Part shown: positions 15,853-25,200 of the stretch, one piece after another | How the letters are laid out: each line of letters begins with the position of its first letter | How positions within the stretch are numbered: the stretch's first letter is position 1 | The notes under the pieces: model-generated | Databases searched by the model: none | The model's input: only the letters and a program-made list of their open reading frames with translations | Told to the model about the DNA's origin: nothing | Assembly (NCBI GenBank): GCA_018819175.1 | Contig: JAHJQQ010000007.1 | Location: forward strand, 59,063-123,062 | Reading direction: 5' to 3' | DNA length: 64,000 nt | From: Gammaproteobacteria bacterium | Lineage (GTDB): Bacteria; Pseudomonadota; Gammaproteobacteria; Thiohalobacterales; Thiohalobacteraceae | Made by a program: the position numbers and the translations under genes

Positions 15853-16416
15853 TCACTGCAGTCGCGGCGGCGCCTTCAAAGGCTGAAGTTCGTCATTGAT
15901 CAGCAACACGCCCATACGCACATATTCGACAACCTCGTAGAAGGCCTGCTCGTCGTCGTCATCGGCGTCATCCGTCTCGAAATCCGCCCGCGAGATCTCG
16001 GTAATATCGCGGATCAATTCGGTGACATCTTCCGGCAGTTGGGTTTCCTGCTGCACACCACCCGCCGCCAGACCCAGCAAAAACCCCTGGCACCACTCCG
16101 CCAATGCGGCCGTGCGTTCAAACAGGGGCTGACCTTCCGTCGGCAGCAACAAGTCCATTCCTAAAACCGGGTCGTTCATCGCCTCATGTGTCCAGGCGGC
16201 CAGCGACTGAACCGCCGCCCGACCCTGCTGCAAAGAGACATTGCCAGTATCTGTATCGGTAAATATCTGACTGGTCCAGACCCCTTCTTCGAGACGACCG
16301 GAGGCGCACAGCAAACCGCACAGCAGGCCATGGACCTCAGCCGCCCCCGCTGCCGCCTCGGCACGGCCAAGTATCTGCTCGAGTTCAACATAATCAGGAT
16401 GACGGGCTTCTTGCAT
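15853..16416 (-). CDS. ygfB: YgfB/YecA family UPF0149 protein
   Basis: A protein of 187 residues, all-helical and acidic. Family landmarks are EVHGLLCGLLCASG, AEWCQGFLLGLAAGG and the C-terminal EYVRMGVLLINDEL. The biochemical role is not clear from sequence; the gene's position between pepP and the divergent zapB-like/zapA pair is the standard one in gammaproteobacteria. Confidence 0.92.
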   Translation of the reverse strand: MQEARHPDYVELEQILGRAEAAAGAAEVHGLLCGLLCASGRLEEGVWTSQIFTDTDTGNVSLQQGRAAVQSLAAWTHEAMNDPVLGMDLLLPTEGQPLFERTAALAEWCQGFLLGLAAGGVQQETQLPEDVTELIRDITEISRADFETDDADDDDEQAFYEVVEYVRMGVLLINDELQPLKAPPRLQ

Positions 16417-16565
16417 AGGGCGGTCCTGCGGATTGATGAGGGGGGCTAGTCTATGGCGCTTTACTATATATAGGGTGTAGTCACATTAGGGCGCGATTAT
16501 GCCACAGGCCATCCCCACCGCGGAGGGAGATTGACCACCTTCAGCCCCCGCTCTATAGTGATCGC

Positions 16566-16799
16566 ATGACAAAAAACACAACACAACAAGCGGTAGATCA
16601 GGATCTTAAGCGACTCGAGTTCCGCCTTGAGGAACTTATCCGCACAATCGATCGGCTGAAGGAAGAAAATCGATCTCTGCGCGTTCAACAGGATCATATG
16701 ACCTCTGAACGCGCTCAGCTGATCGAACGCAATGAAATGGCGCGCTCTCGCGTCGAGGCGATGATCACGCGTCTCAAAGCCATGGAGCAGAATGCATGA
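16566..16799 (+). CDS. ZapB-like coiled-coil protein (TIGR02449 type)
   Basis: A protein of 77 residues, almost all one coiled coil: DQDLKRLEFRLEELIRTIDR with heptad leucines and isoleucines, then EENRSLR and ALxERNEMARSRVEAMITRLKAME. Small proteins of this kind always sit next to zapA in this group and are thought to act with the Z-ring. Its stop overlaps the zapA start by 4 bases (ATGA), indicating translational coupling. Confidence 0.85.
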   Translation: MTKNTTQQAVDQDLKRLEFRLEELIRTIDRLKEENRSLRVQQDHMTSERAQLIERNEMARSRVEAMITRLKAMEQNA

Positions 16800-17116
16800 C
16801 TAAGACTGCTGCAGCCAAACCGGTATCGGTGCGCATCCTGGACAAGGAATTCCTGGTCAATTGCCCGGATAACGAACGTGACGATTTACTGGCATCTGCA
16901 GAATTTCTGAACACCAAAATGCGCGAGATCCGCGACAGCGGCAAGGTTGTGGGCATTGACCGCATCGCCGTGATGGCGGCGCTCAATATGGCGCATGACC
17001 TGCTGGGACACCGCGACAGTGGAAAAGATCTGCAATTGTCCATCGGTGCACGCATCCGCACGCTACAGGAAAAGATCGAACTGGCGCTCAACAAGGGCAA
17101 CCAGATGGAGCTGTAA
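16796..17116 (+). CDS. zapA: Cell division protein ZapA
   Basis: A protein of 106 residues. The N-terminal beta domain is VSVRILDKEFLVNCPDNERDD, followed by LLASAEFLNTKMREIRDSGKV and a conserved DRIAVMAALNMAHDLL helix, then a C-terminal coiled coil. ZapA bundles FtsZ filaments at the division site. It overlaps the zapB-like gene and is followed directly by the 6S RNA promoter. Confidence 0.95.
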   Translation: MTKTAAAKPVSVRILDKEFLVNCPDNERDDLLASAEFLNTKMREIRDSGKVVGIDRIAVMAALNMAHDLLGHRDSGKDLQLSIGARIRTLQEKIELALNKGNQMEL

Positions 17117-17156
17117 GCTCCCCGATCTTCAATCACACCCGGCTTCCTTGCTGGGG

Positions 17157-17162
17157 TATAAT
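17157..17162 (+). promoter_or_regulatory. -10 element of the 6S RNA promoter
   Basis: A perfect TATAAT lies 6-10 bases before the predicted 5' end of 6S RNA. No convincing -35 box is seen at the right distance, though the upstream C-rich stretch contains partial matches. Confidence 0.65.
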
Positions 17163-17167
17163 CTGTC

Positions 17168-17361
17168 ACTGGCATCCCCTGCCCTGCAGGTTAGCGGTTT
17201 GTTACATTCTTGAGCCGATAATCATCGACCCCGGGGACTTGGCTGCGACGTCGGTGCGCATGACCGCCTGGTGCGGTAAGCCTAAAGACGTCGCCATCGT
17301 CCCCACATGAACCCACGGTTCAAGGTCGAAGGCCGCGACGGCAGATGCGGAGGATGCCACC
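17168..17361 (+). ncRNA. ssrS: 6S RNA
   Basis: Between zapA and the 5-formyl-THF cyclo-ligase gene, the standard position. The closing stem is formed by TGGCATCC (17170-17177) and GGATGCCA (17352-17359). Conserved blocks of the family are visible: CTTGAGCCGATAATCAT, GTGCGCATGACCGC, GGTAAGCCTAAAGACG and GAACCCACGGTTCAAGGTC. 6S RNA mimics an open promoter and sequesters sigma-70 RNA polymerase in stationary phase. Length about 194 nt. Confidence 0.92.
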
Positions 17362-17401
17362 TTAATTCCGTCTGCTCGGGCCAAGCCCTGTGCAGACTCA
17401 C

Positions 17402-17432
17402 TGTCAGGAGGGAGAAACTCTCCCTCCTGACA
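17402..17432 (+). other. Perfect 13-bp hairpin between 6S RNA and fau
   Basis: TGTCAGGAGGGAG (17402-17414), a 5-nt loop AAACT, and CTCCCTCCTGACA (17420-17432). It has no following T-tract, so it is not a classical intrinsic terminator; it may be a processing or stability element for the 6S-fau transcript. It also hides a strong AGGAGG sequence inside the stem. Confidence 0.6.
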
Positions 17433-17472
17433 ACCTCCCAACCTACATCGGTATTCAGCCTACTCGGGCCTT

Positions 17473-18093
17473 ATGTCGCCAGCCAAGCCTGCCTCATCAT
17501 CCAGTGATCGCCGTCACGTGCTGCGCGCGCAACTGCGCAAGGCACGCCGCGCATTGAGTAACCAGGAACGCACAGCATCTGCTCAACGTTGTACCGAGCT
17601 ACTCTGCCAACACCCCGGTTTTCGCAACGCCAAACGCATCGCGACCTATCTGCCCACTGACGGCGAACTCGACACCCTGCCGCTCATCAGCCGCGCCTGG
17701 GAAATGGGTAAACAGGTTTATCTGCCGGTACTGCTGCCGCATGGCGAAAACCGATTATGGTTTGCGCGCTATGAACCGGATATGCCACTCATCCGCAATC
17801 GCTTCGGGATCCCGGAACCCATCCGCGCGGCGCACACGCGTGTCGCCCCACTGGCATTGGATCTGGTGCTGACACCGTTGGTGGCCTTCGACACAAAAGG
17901 CCATCGACTCGGCATGGGCGGCGGCTTCTATGATCGCAGCTTTGCCTATTTGTTGCGGCATAGCCACTGGCTACGGCCGCGACTGATCGGCCTTGCCTAT
18001 GATTTCCAGCGCCAGCCGAAGCTGCCCAGTAGACCCTGGGATGTTCCACTCCACGCCATCGCCACCGACTGCAAACTGTATCTCTGCCGCTGA
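17473..18093 (+). CDS. fau: 5-formyltetrahydrofolate cyclo-ligase
   Basis: A protein of 206 residues (also called YgfA). Landmarks are LRAQLRKARRAL at the N-terminus, IATYLPTDGELDTLPLI, the FGIPEP motif and LGMGGGFYDRSFAYL, the ATP/folate-binding signature. It converts 5-formyl-THF to 5,10-methenyl-THF. Lies downstream of 6S RNA, as in most gammaproteobacteria, where both can be made from one transcript. Confidence 0.95.
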   Translation: MSPAKPASSSSDRRHVLRAQLRKARRALSNQERTASAQRCTELLCQHPGFRNAKRIATYLPTDGELDTLPLISRAWEMGKQVYLPVLLPHGENRLWFARYEPDMPLIRNRFGIPEPIRAAHTRVAPLALDLVLTPLVAFDTKGHRLGMGGGFYDRSFAYLLRHSHWLRPRLIGLAYDFQRQPKLPSRPWDVPLHAIATDCKLYLCR

Positions 18094-18102
18094 AATTCGA
18101 TT

Positions 18103-18182
18103 CGTAGGGTGTGGTGAGCGCAGCGAACCGCACCAGCACGTTATCGCGGTATGCTTGGCGCGGTTCGCCCTACTCACCTCCG
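18103..18182. repeat. GTGGTGAGCG...CGGTTCGC inverted repeat
   Basis: GTAGGGTGTGGTGAGCGCAG with CGAACCGCACC on the left and GGCGCGGTTCGCCCTACTCA on the right form an imperfect palindrome. A better preserved relative lies at 21352-21445 upstream of rpiA. Intergenic repeat, no coding potential. Confidence 0.55.
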
Positions 18183-18256
18183 CCTACCTTACTCCTTGCA
18201 CCTGACAAGCCCCGCCGCTACCCTGCCGCCACAACACAATGCGCGGGAGAAAGACG

Positions 18257-18715
18257 ATGCAATACTGGCTGATGAAATCCGAACCGGATGTCTTTGGCAT
18301 AGACCATTTGCGCAAAATGCCCAAGCAGACCGAGCATTGGGACGGGGTGCGCAATTATCAGGCCCGCAACATGCTGCGTGACCAGATGCAGGTCGGCGAC
18401 CGGGTGTTTTTCTACCATTCCAACTGTGACGTGCCCGGCATTGTCGGCATCGCGAAGGTCGTCCGTGCGGGGTATCCGGACCATACGGCGCTGAATCCGG
18501 ACAGCAAGTATTACGACCCCAAGAGCGACCCCGACCAGCCGCGTTGGTTCATGGTGGACGTGAAATTCGAGCGCAAGCTCAAGCGCACCATCAGCCTGAA
18601 CGAACTTAAAGCAGATGCCGAATTGGCCGACATGGCACTGGTGCGGCGCGGCAACCGGCTGTCGATCATGCCGGTCACCGCCGAACAATGGGAATACATT
18701 CTGAGCCTGGAATAA
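18257..18715 (+). CDS. EVE domain protein
   Basis: A protein of 152 residues beginning MQYWLMKSEPDVFGIDHL after a GGGAGAAAG ribosome-binding site; an ATG 18 bases upstream lacks one. Landmarks WDGVRNYQARNML, GDRVFFYHSNC, GIVGIAKVVR and DPKSD are those of the stand-alone EVE family, a PUA-like fold thought to bind modified bases in nucleic acid. The role in the cell is not settled. Confidence 0.92.
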   Translation: MQYWLMKSEPDVFGIDHLRKMPKQTEHWDGVRNYQARNMLRDQMQVGDRVFFYHSNCDVPGIVGIAKVVRAGYPDHTALNPDSKYYDPKSDPDQPRWFMVDVKFERKLKRTISLNELKADAELADMALVRRGNRLSIMPVTAEQWEYILSLE

Positions 18716-18993
18716 CCGGCGATCGCGGCCTGTCATCAGGCCCATTACAAGGATAGTCACGTAAAGTTTCCCAGACAGTCACCGCCATTTTCAGCACCCA
18801 AACGAGTGCTGATCCGCCAAACGATTCACGCCGACACATACAGACATCGTGACTGATAAGACATATTTCGAGATGGCCATTTCGTCATGCGCACAGCCAT
18901 CGAGACAGAATAATTTCATACACTGACACACAACATCGGCAGTGATCGCACGAATGCCCCTTACACCATCCAAAGAAAAACTTCATCAAAAAA

Positions 18994-19022
18994 CTGGCAT
19001 TTTGTCGCAAGCTGTTTATACT
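18994..19022 (+). promoter_or_regulatory. Probable promoter of the H1-like gene
   Basis: CTGGCA (18994-18999), a 17-base spacer and TATACT (19017-19022) precede the lysine-rich gene by about 40 bases. The rest of the 18716-18990 gap holds nothing I can name except a small TCAGCAC/GTGCTGA inverted repeat at about 18794-18815. Confidence 0.5.
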
Positions 19023-19062
19023 CAGCTGCGGACCCCTGTTAACCACTTGGAGGAACACACAG

Positions 19063-19413
19063 ATGGCCGCAAGAAAGAAAGCCGCTTCCAAGAAAAAAAC
19101 TGCGACTAAGAAGAAGGTCGCAACTCGGAAAAAGGTTGCCGTAAAGAAGAAGGCAACCGTGAAGAAAAAGGCTGCGAAGAAGCGCGTAGCCAAAAAGAAG
19201 ACTGGTAAGAAAAAGGCTGCGAAAAAACGCGTAGCCAAGAAAAAGGGCGGCAAGAAGAAAGTCGCTAAGAAAAAAGCTGGTAAGAAAAAGGCTGCGAAAA
19301 AACGCGTAGCCAAGAAGAAGGGCGGCAAGAAGAAGGTCGCCAAGAAAAAGGCTACGAAGAAACGCGCAGCCAAGAAGAAAACGGCTAAGAAGAAAACCGC
19401 GGCAATGATGTAA
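19063..19413 (+). CDS. Lysine/alanine-rich histone H1-like protein
   Basis: A protein of 116 residues made almost entirely of Lys and Ala with some Arg, Val and Gly. The recurrent unit is KKAAKKRVAKKKGGKKKVAK, and the DNA itself is repetitive (the block coding GKKKAAKKRVAKKKGGKKKV occurs twice with few changes). Such proteins resemble the C-terminal tail of histone H1 and bind DNA non-specifically; in bacteria they are linked to nucleoid compaction (AlgP-like and H1-like proteins). The cassette is complete: promoter, an AGGAGG-like site (TTGGAGGAACAC) and a strong terminator, so it is monocistronic. Confidence 0.85.
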   Translation: MAARKKAASKKKTATKKKVATRKKVAVKKKATVKKKAAKKRVAKKKTGKKKAAKKRVAKKKGGKKKVAKKKAGKKKAAKKRVAKKKGGKKKVAKKKATKKRAAKKKTAKKKTAAMM

Positions 19414-19435
19414 CGCCCGGCTTCGAAGCCCACTG

Positions 19436-19463
19436 AAAGCCCGCCTCGGCGGGCTTTCTTTTT
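19436..19463 (+). terminator. Rho-independent terminator of the H1-like gene
   Basis: AAAGCCCGCC-TC-GGCGGGCTTT followed by CTTTTT. The hairpin has a short loop and an uninterrupted T-run. Confidence 0.9.
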
Positions 19464-19555
19464 GCCTTTTTTCAGTAAGTTACCGGCCTATAAACCGGGA
19501 CAGGCCTATACGGGCGCTGATGAATAAATATCTGATTCCATCGATCAAACGTGCT

Positions 19556-19660
19556 GCGGAATGTCGGACGCGGCCTTCGGCCTGAATCCGACCTACGCGC
19601 CTGTGCGGACAAATCGTAGGTTGGGTTCAGCGGCGTTAGCCGCGCGCCCGACAGGCTGCG
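19556..19660. repeat. Intergenic CGGCCTTCGGCC palindromic repeat
   Basis: Contains GGACGCGGCCTTCGGCCTGA, then TCCGACCTACG and its partner CGTAGGTTGGGTTCAGCGGC. A related block (GACACGGCCTTCGGCCTGAA) lies at 31001. The 19464-19773 gap holds nothing else that I recognise. Confidence 0.45.
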
Positions 19661-19773
19661 ATGACATCCCCATTTCCAGCGGCTATCAATAGACGCTCAG
19701 ATTGATGAACACTCATCATTTTGGTACCAGCGAGATCAAAGCGACGGTATTTCAGAACAACTAACGAAAGGCC

Positions 19774-21294
19774 TCAGCCTCGACCCAGAAACAGGTCGTA
19801 CACCGGATTGTCGGTCTCTTCTGAATAGGGATAGCCGGTGCTGTCGAGGAACTCACGGAACGCGCGCCGACCTTTTGTCGGTACCTGCACGCCGACCAAT
19901 ACGCGACCGTAGGCCGCACCATGATTGCGATAATGGAACAGGCTGATGTTCCAACGCTCGCCGATGGCGGTCAAGAACCGCAACAGCGCACCGGGACGCT
20001 CCGGAAACTCGAAGCGATAGAGGATTTCGTTATCGAGTGCAGGGGCACGTCCACCAACCATGTGGCGAATATGCAACTTCGCCACTTCATTATCTGTCAT
20101 GTCGATCACTGGATAGCCGTCCTGCCGCAGTTGCTCCAGCAGCGCCAGGCGCTCATTGTCACCTTCGGTCAACTCCACACCGGCATAGACATGCGCTCGA
20201 CTTGCATCGGCATAGCGATAGTTGAATTCGGTGATTGAACGCTGGCCGAGAGCCTTGCAGAATTGCCGGAAACTGCCCGGACGTTCGGGGATGGTCACCG
20301 CCAACAACGCCTCGCGACGTTCGCCCAATTCGGCCCGTTCCGCGACATGCCGCAAGCGGTCGAAGTTCATGTTCGCGCCGCTGTTGATGGCAATCAGTTC
20401 CTGACCGCTCAACCCTTCACGGGCGACATATTTCTTCATGCCGGCCACGGCCAACGCACCGGCCGGCTCCACAATCGAGCGGGTGTCATCGAAAATATCC
20501 TTGATGGCGGCGCAGATTTCGTCGGTGCTGACCAGGATGACTTCATCCACAAAGCGCCGCGCCAACCGAAAGTTCTCTTTACCCACCTGCCGTACCGCGA
20601 CGCCATCCACGAAGATACCCACTTGCTTGAGCACCACGCGGCGTTTTGCCGCCAATGCCGCATGCATAGTCGGCGCATCTTCCGGCTCAACCCCGATAAT
20701 GCGGATCTCCGGGCGCAGCGCCTTGACGTAGGCCGCCATACCGGCAATCAGACCACCGCCACCGACTGGCACAAAGATGGCGTGTGGATGGCCGGTATGC
20801 TGGCGCAACAGTTCCATCGCCACAGTGCCCTGTCCGGCAATAACTTCCGGGTCATCGAAGGGATGAATGAACACCAGGCCCTTTTCTGCAGCGAGCTGTT
20901 GGGCATGCTCATAGGCATCATCGTAACTGTCACCGTGCAGGACAATCCGCGCGCCGTAGCTGCGCACGGCCGCGACTTTGATTTGCGGCGTGGTGCGTGG
21001 CATGACGATCAGCGCCTTGATGCCGCGATGCTGTGCGCCGATCGCCACACCCTGGGCATGATTGCCTGCCGAGGCGGCAATAACACCCCGTTTGCAGTCG
21101 GCCTCGGACAGATTGGCGATCTTGTTGTAGGCGCCGCGGATCTTGAACGAAAACACCGGTTGCAGGTCTTCACGTTTCATCCAGACCTGATTGTCGAGAC
21201 GCTGGCTCAGGCGTCGCGCCGGCTCCAGGGGGGTTTCGCGCGCGATTTCGTAAACGCGCGCATTCAGAATCATTTTTAGATAACGTTCAGGCAT
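19774..21294 (-). CDS. ilvA: Threonine ammonia-lyase, biosynthetic
   Basis: A protein of 506 residues. The pyridoxal-phosphate lysine is Lys51 in PVFSFKIRGAYNK, and the glycine loop is VPVGGGGLIAGMA. Two ACT-like regulatory domains follow after about residue 325 (ERPGSFRQFCKALG and ERPGALLRFLTAIG), as in the isoleucine-inhibited biosynthetic enzyme. It makes 2-oxobutyrate for isoleucine. The start PERYLKMILNARVYEIA aligns with the E. coli N-terminus, which supports the ATG at 21294. Confidence 0.96.
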   Translation of the reverse strand: MPERYLKMILNARVYEIARETPLEPARRLSQRLDNQVWMKREDLQPVFSFKIRGAYNKIANLSEADCKRGVIAASAGNHAQGVAIGAQHRGIKALIVMPRTTPQIKVAAVRSYGARIVLHGDSYDDAYEHAQQLAAEKGLVFIHPFDDPEVIAGQGTVAMELLRQHTGHPHAIFVPVGGGGLIAGMAAYVKALRPEIRIIGVEPEDAPTMHAALAAKRRVVLKQVGIFVDGVAVRQVGKENFRLARRFVDEVILVSTDEICAAIKDIFDDTRSIVEPAGALAVAGMKKYVAREGLSGQELIAINSGANMNFDRLRHVAERAELGERREALLAVTIPERPGSFRQFCKALGQRSITEFNYRYADASRAHVYAGVELTEGDNERLALLEQLRQDGYPVIDMTDNEVAKLHIRHMVGGRAPALDNEILYRFEFPERPGALLRFLTAIGERWNISLFHYRNHGAAYGRVLVGVQVPTKGRRAFREFLDSTGYPYSEETDNPVYDLFLGRG

Positions 21295-21302
21295 GAGCTT
21301 GA

Positions 21303-21478
21303 TGATATAGGGGCTAGGGGTCTGGGGCTAGGGGCTGGTGACAAACGCTCCTGTAGGGTGTGGTGAGCGAAGCGAACCGCACCGCGCACATGCTTCGTCA
21401 CTGAAAATCGGTGCGGTTCGCTTCGCTCACCACACCTTACACACAACGAGCCTCTAGTCCCCAGCCCCCAGCCCCGCT
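21303..21478. repeat. Nested inverted repeats between ilvA and rpiA
   Basis: The outer arms are CTAGGGGTCTGGGGCTAGGG on the left and CTCTAGTCCCCAGCCCCCAG on the right. The inner arms are GGGTGTGGTGAGCGAAGCG (about 21356) and CGCTTCGCTCACCACACC (about 21420). So one intergenic repeat has landed inside another. Confidence 0.6.
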
Positions 21479-21515
21479 ATCATCAGCCCCAGGCACTCAC
21501 ACAGAAGCTCACATC

Positions 21516-22172
21516 ATGGATCAGAACGAACTCAAGAAGCAGGTCGCCAAGGCGGCCCTGGAATATGTCGAGGTAGGCACGATTGTCGGCGTGGGTACCG
21601 GCTCAACCGCGAATTACTTCATCGATGCGCTGGCGGATATCAAAGGCAAGCTCGAAGGCACCGTCGCCAGCTCCGTGGCCAGCGCCGACCGGCTGCGCGG
21701 ACACGGTATCCCGGTTATGGATCTGAATGCGGCAGGTGAGTTGTCCATCTATGTCGATGGCGCCGATGAATCCACCAAACACCTGCACCTGATCAAGGGC
21801 GGTGGTGGTGCGCTCACCCGCGAGAAGATCGTGGCCGGTGCCGCCAAGAAATTCATCTGTATCGCCGATGAATCCAAGCTGGTCGACGTGTTGGGGGCCT
21901 TTCCTCTCCCCATCGAGGTGATCCCGATGGCACGCAGCTTCGTGGCCCGCGAAATGACAAAACGTGGCGGCACCCCGGTGCTGCGCGAGAATTTCACCAC
22001 CGACAACGGCAACCTGATCCTGGATATACACAATCTGAAGATCATGGACCCGGTGTCGCTGGAGCATGAGCTTAACGATATACCTGGCATTGTCACTGTG
22101 GGGATTTTCGCTATTCGCCCGGCGGATGTGCTGTTGCTGGGTACCAAGGATGGCGTGAAGACGCTTACTTAA
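21516..22172 (+). CDS. rpiA: Ribose-5-phosphate isomerase A
   Basis: A protein of 218 residues from the ATG at 21516 (MDQNELKKQVAKAALEYV). Landmarks are VGVGTGSTANYFIDAL, YVDGADEST with the catalytic Asp pair region, and LIKGGGGALTREKIVA. It interconverts ribose-5-phosphate and ribulose-5-phosphate. The open frame runs 35 codons further upstream but into repeat DNA. Divergent from ilvA. Confidence 0.96.
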   Translation: MDQNELKKQVAKAALEYVEVGTIVGVGTGSTANYFIDALADIKGKLEGTVASSVASADRLRGHGIPVMDLNAAGELSIYVDGADESTKHLHLIKGGGGALTREKIVAGAAKKFICIADESKLVDVLGAFPLPIEVIPMARSFVAREMTKRGGTPVLRENFTTDNGNLILDIHNLKIMDPVSLEHELNDIPGIVTVGIFAIRPADVLLLGTKDGVKTLT

Positions 22173-22179
22173 GGGACGA

Positions 22180-22245
22180 GGCTCTAGGTTCTAGGGCCGA
22201 GGGAGAAGATCACATACCTCGGCCCTAGAATCTCGCACCTAGAAC
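22180..22245. repeat. CTAGGTTCTAGG inverted repeat
   Basis: GGCTCTAGGTTCTAGGGCCG on the left and CGGCCCTAGAATCTC with CACCTAGAACCTG on the right form a hairpin between rpiA and the convergent oxidoreductase gene. Same family as 32363-32515 and the flanks of 29277-29666. It may serve as a bidirectional transcription barrier (inference). Confidence 0.6.
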
Positions 22246-22251
22246 CTGCCT

Positions 22252-25200
22252 TTACAGCAACACCCGCTCCACCCCGCCGCTCTTTACCTGCGCAATAAAA
22301 TCCTTCTGCCACTGATCGCCCAGCAGGCGGTTGGCCAGCTCCACCACGATATAGTCCGTCTCCAGCCCCGTATCGTCGGCATAGCGCATCAAACCTTGCT
22401 GACAGGCCGGGCAGGACGTCAGCATTTTCACATTGCCCTGCACGGCGCGATCGGCACCGGTCAGTTGCATGATGCCTTGTTGGATTTCTTCCTGTTTACG
22501 GAAGCGGATCTGGGTCGCGATATCCGGACGCGACACCGCCAAGGTGCCCGCTTCGCCGCAGCAACGATCCGACAATGTCACCGTCTGTCCCAGCAGCTTG
22601 GCCGCGACACCCGTTGAGCTATGGGTCTTCATCGGCGTGTGACAGGGCTCGTGATACAGATACTGCACGCCCTGCACACCTTCCGTGCTGACACCCTTCT
22701 CCATCAGATACTCGTGAATATCCAGCAGCCGGCAACCGGGGAAGATCTTGTCGAACTCATAACCGAGCAATTGATCCATGCAGGTGCCGCAGGACACGAT
22801 CACGGTCTTGATGTCCATGTAGTTCAGCGTATTCGCCACCCGATGGAACAACACGCGGTTATCGGTGCTGATCTTGCGCCCACGTTCGGCATCACCGCCC
22901 GAGGTCTGTGGATAGCCGCAGCACAGATAACCGGGCGGCAGCACGGTCTGCGCACCGACCTTGTACAACATGGCCAGCGTGGCCAGACCGACCTGACTGA
23001 ACAGTCGCTCCGAACCGCAGCCGGGGAAATAGAACACCGCATCCGATTCATCGGTGACCAATGCCGGATCACGCAGGATCGGCACCAGCTTACTGTCCTC
23101 GACGCCGATCAGCGCGCGCATGGTCTGGGTCGGCAGGCCGCCGGGCATCGGTTTTTTCACAAAGTTGATCACCTGCGCCGTGATCGGCATGGCGCCGGTC
23201 GTGGCACGCGGCACACTGCCCTTGCCGCCAATGCCCAACCGTTTGGCAAATTGATAGGCCAGGCGCTGCCCCTGATAGCCCCACTCGATCATCGCCTTGC
23301 GCACCAGCTTGATGCTGCGGGGATCAGTGATATTCAGGAAGGCCATCGCCGCCCAAGTCACAGGGCTGGACCGCTTCTGGCCGCGCTCGCGCAGGATGCG
23401 GCGCATACGGATGGACACATCACCGAAATCGATATTCACCGGACAAGGATTTAAACACTTGTGACAAACCGTGCAGTGATCTGCCACATCGTTCATTTCA
23501 TCGAAATGCCGGATGGAAATACCACGCCGCGTCTGCTCCTCGTACAGGAACGCCTCGATGATGAGGCCGGTTGCCAGGATCTTATTGCGCGGCGAATAGA
23601 GCAGATTGGCGCGCGGCACATGTGTCGTGCACACCGGCTTGCACTTGCCGCAGCGCAGGCAATTGCGGATGTCATCGTTGAGATCGCCCAGCTCGCTCTC
23701 TTCCAGCAGTAAGGCCTCTTGCGACACCAGGCGCAGCGATGGCGTGTAGGCATTCGCCAGTCCGGCGCCGGCCAGCAGTTTGCCGGCATTGAAATGATTA
23801 TGCGGATCGACCTGCTGCTTGTAGGCCGTGAAGGCCTCGATCACGGCCGGTTCCAGGTACTGCAACTTGGTAATACCGATACCGTGTTCGCCGGAAATGA
23901 CACCACCCAACGCCGTCGCCAGGGCCATGACGCGATCGACGATGCGCTCGGCCGCATGCAGCATCTGATAGTCGTTGGAATTGACCGGGATGTTGGTGTG
24001 CACATTGCCGTCACCGGCGTGCATATGCGTAGCCGCGAACAATCGGCTGGAGCGCACGCGTTTGTGGATGACATCCAATTGCGCCGTGACCCCTTCCCAT
24101 TCACGCCCGGTAAAGATTTCCTTGAGCGGACGCTCAACTTCGCTGCGATAGGAAATGCGCAGCTCACGTTTGAGCAGCAGTGACAATAACGATTCATCCG
24201 GCAACAGGCGAGCACGAAGCTCATCTGTCAACAGAGAGGCATGCGCCGTGGCCGGCTGATCGAGATTTTCCAACAGCGTGCGCCAGCGTGCGGCGATCTT
24301 GTGCAGATGACTGCGTGCCGCCTCGGTCTTTGCAGCGACGATCGCCTGGTTCTCGGCGCTGTCCTCATAGTCGGCAGCGGTGCGCAGTTCAGGCAATCCA
24401 GCGTCCAGATACTCAAGCACGGCATCGATAATCGCCAACTTGTTGGTTGTCGAATGTTCGATGTTGATACGCTCGATGCCTTCCTCATATTCCGCCAAAC
24501 GTCCCAGCGGAATCACCACGTCTTCATTGATCTTGAAGGCGTTGGTATGCGCGGCAATCGCGGCCGTGCGTGCGCGATCCAGCCAGAAGCGGCGGCGCGC
24601 CTCGGGGCTGACCGCAATGAAACCCTCGGCGCCGCGCGCATTGGCCATGCGCACAACGGCAGAGCAGGCCTCGGCAACGCCCGCTTCGTTTTCGCCCGCC
24701 ACATCAATCACCAGGACCATTTTCGGCAATTCGCGGCGCGGTGCCTTGGTGCTGTAATTCACGGCCTTGATATAACGTTCGTCGAGATGTTCCAGACCGG
24801 ACAGCAGCACATCATCGCGCGCATCCAGATAGTCCTTGGTCTCGACGATAGCTGGTACGGCACGGTGCAGATCACTGCCGAAGAATTCCAAACAGATGGT
24901 GCGCGTGAATTGCGGCATACGGTGCAACACGAACACCGCCGAGGTGATCAGACCATCGCAACCCTCTTTCTGGATGCCGGGCAGACCGCCGAGGAATTTA
25001 TCGGTGACGTCCTTACCCAAGCCCTGCTTGCGCAGACTGGCGCCGGGCAATTGCAGCAGCTCGGATTCACCGAGGCGCGTGCGGCCATCAGGCGCATAAC
25101 GCGTGACCCGAAAACTCACCTGCGCCTGATCGTGAATCTTGCCGAGATTATGATTGAGGCGCTCAACCTCCAGCCACTGCGCATCCGGCGTGACCATGCG

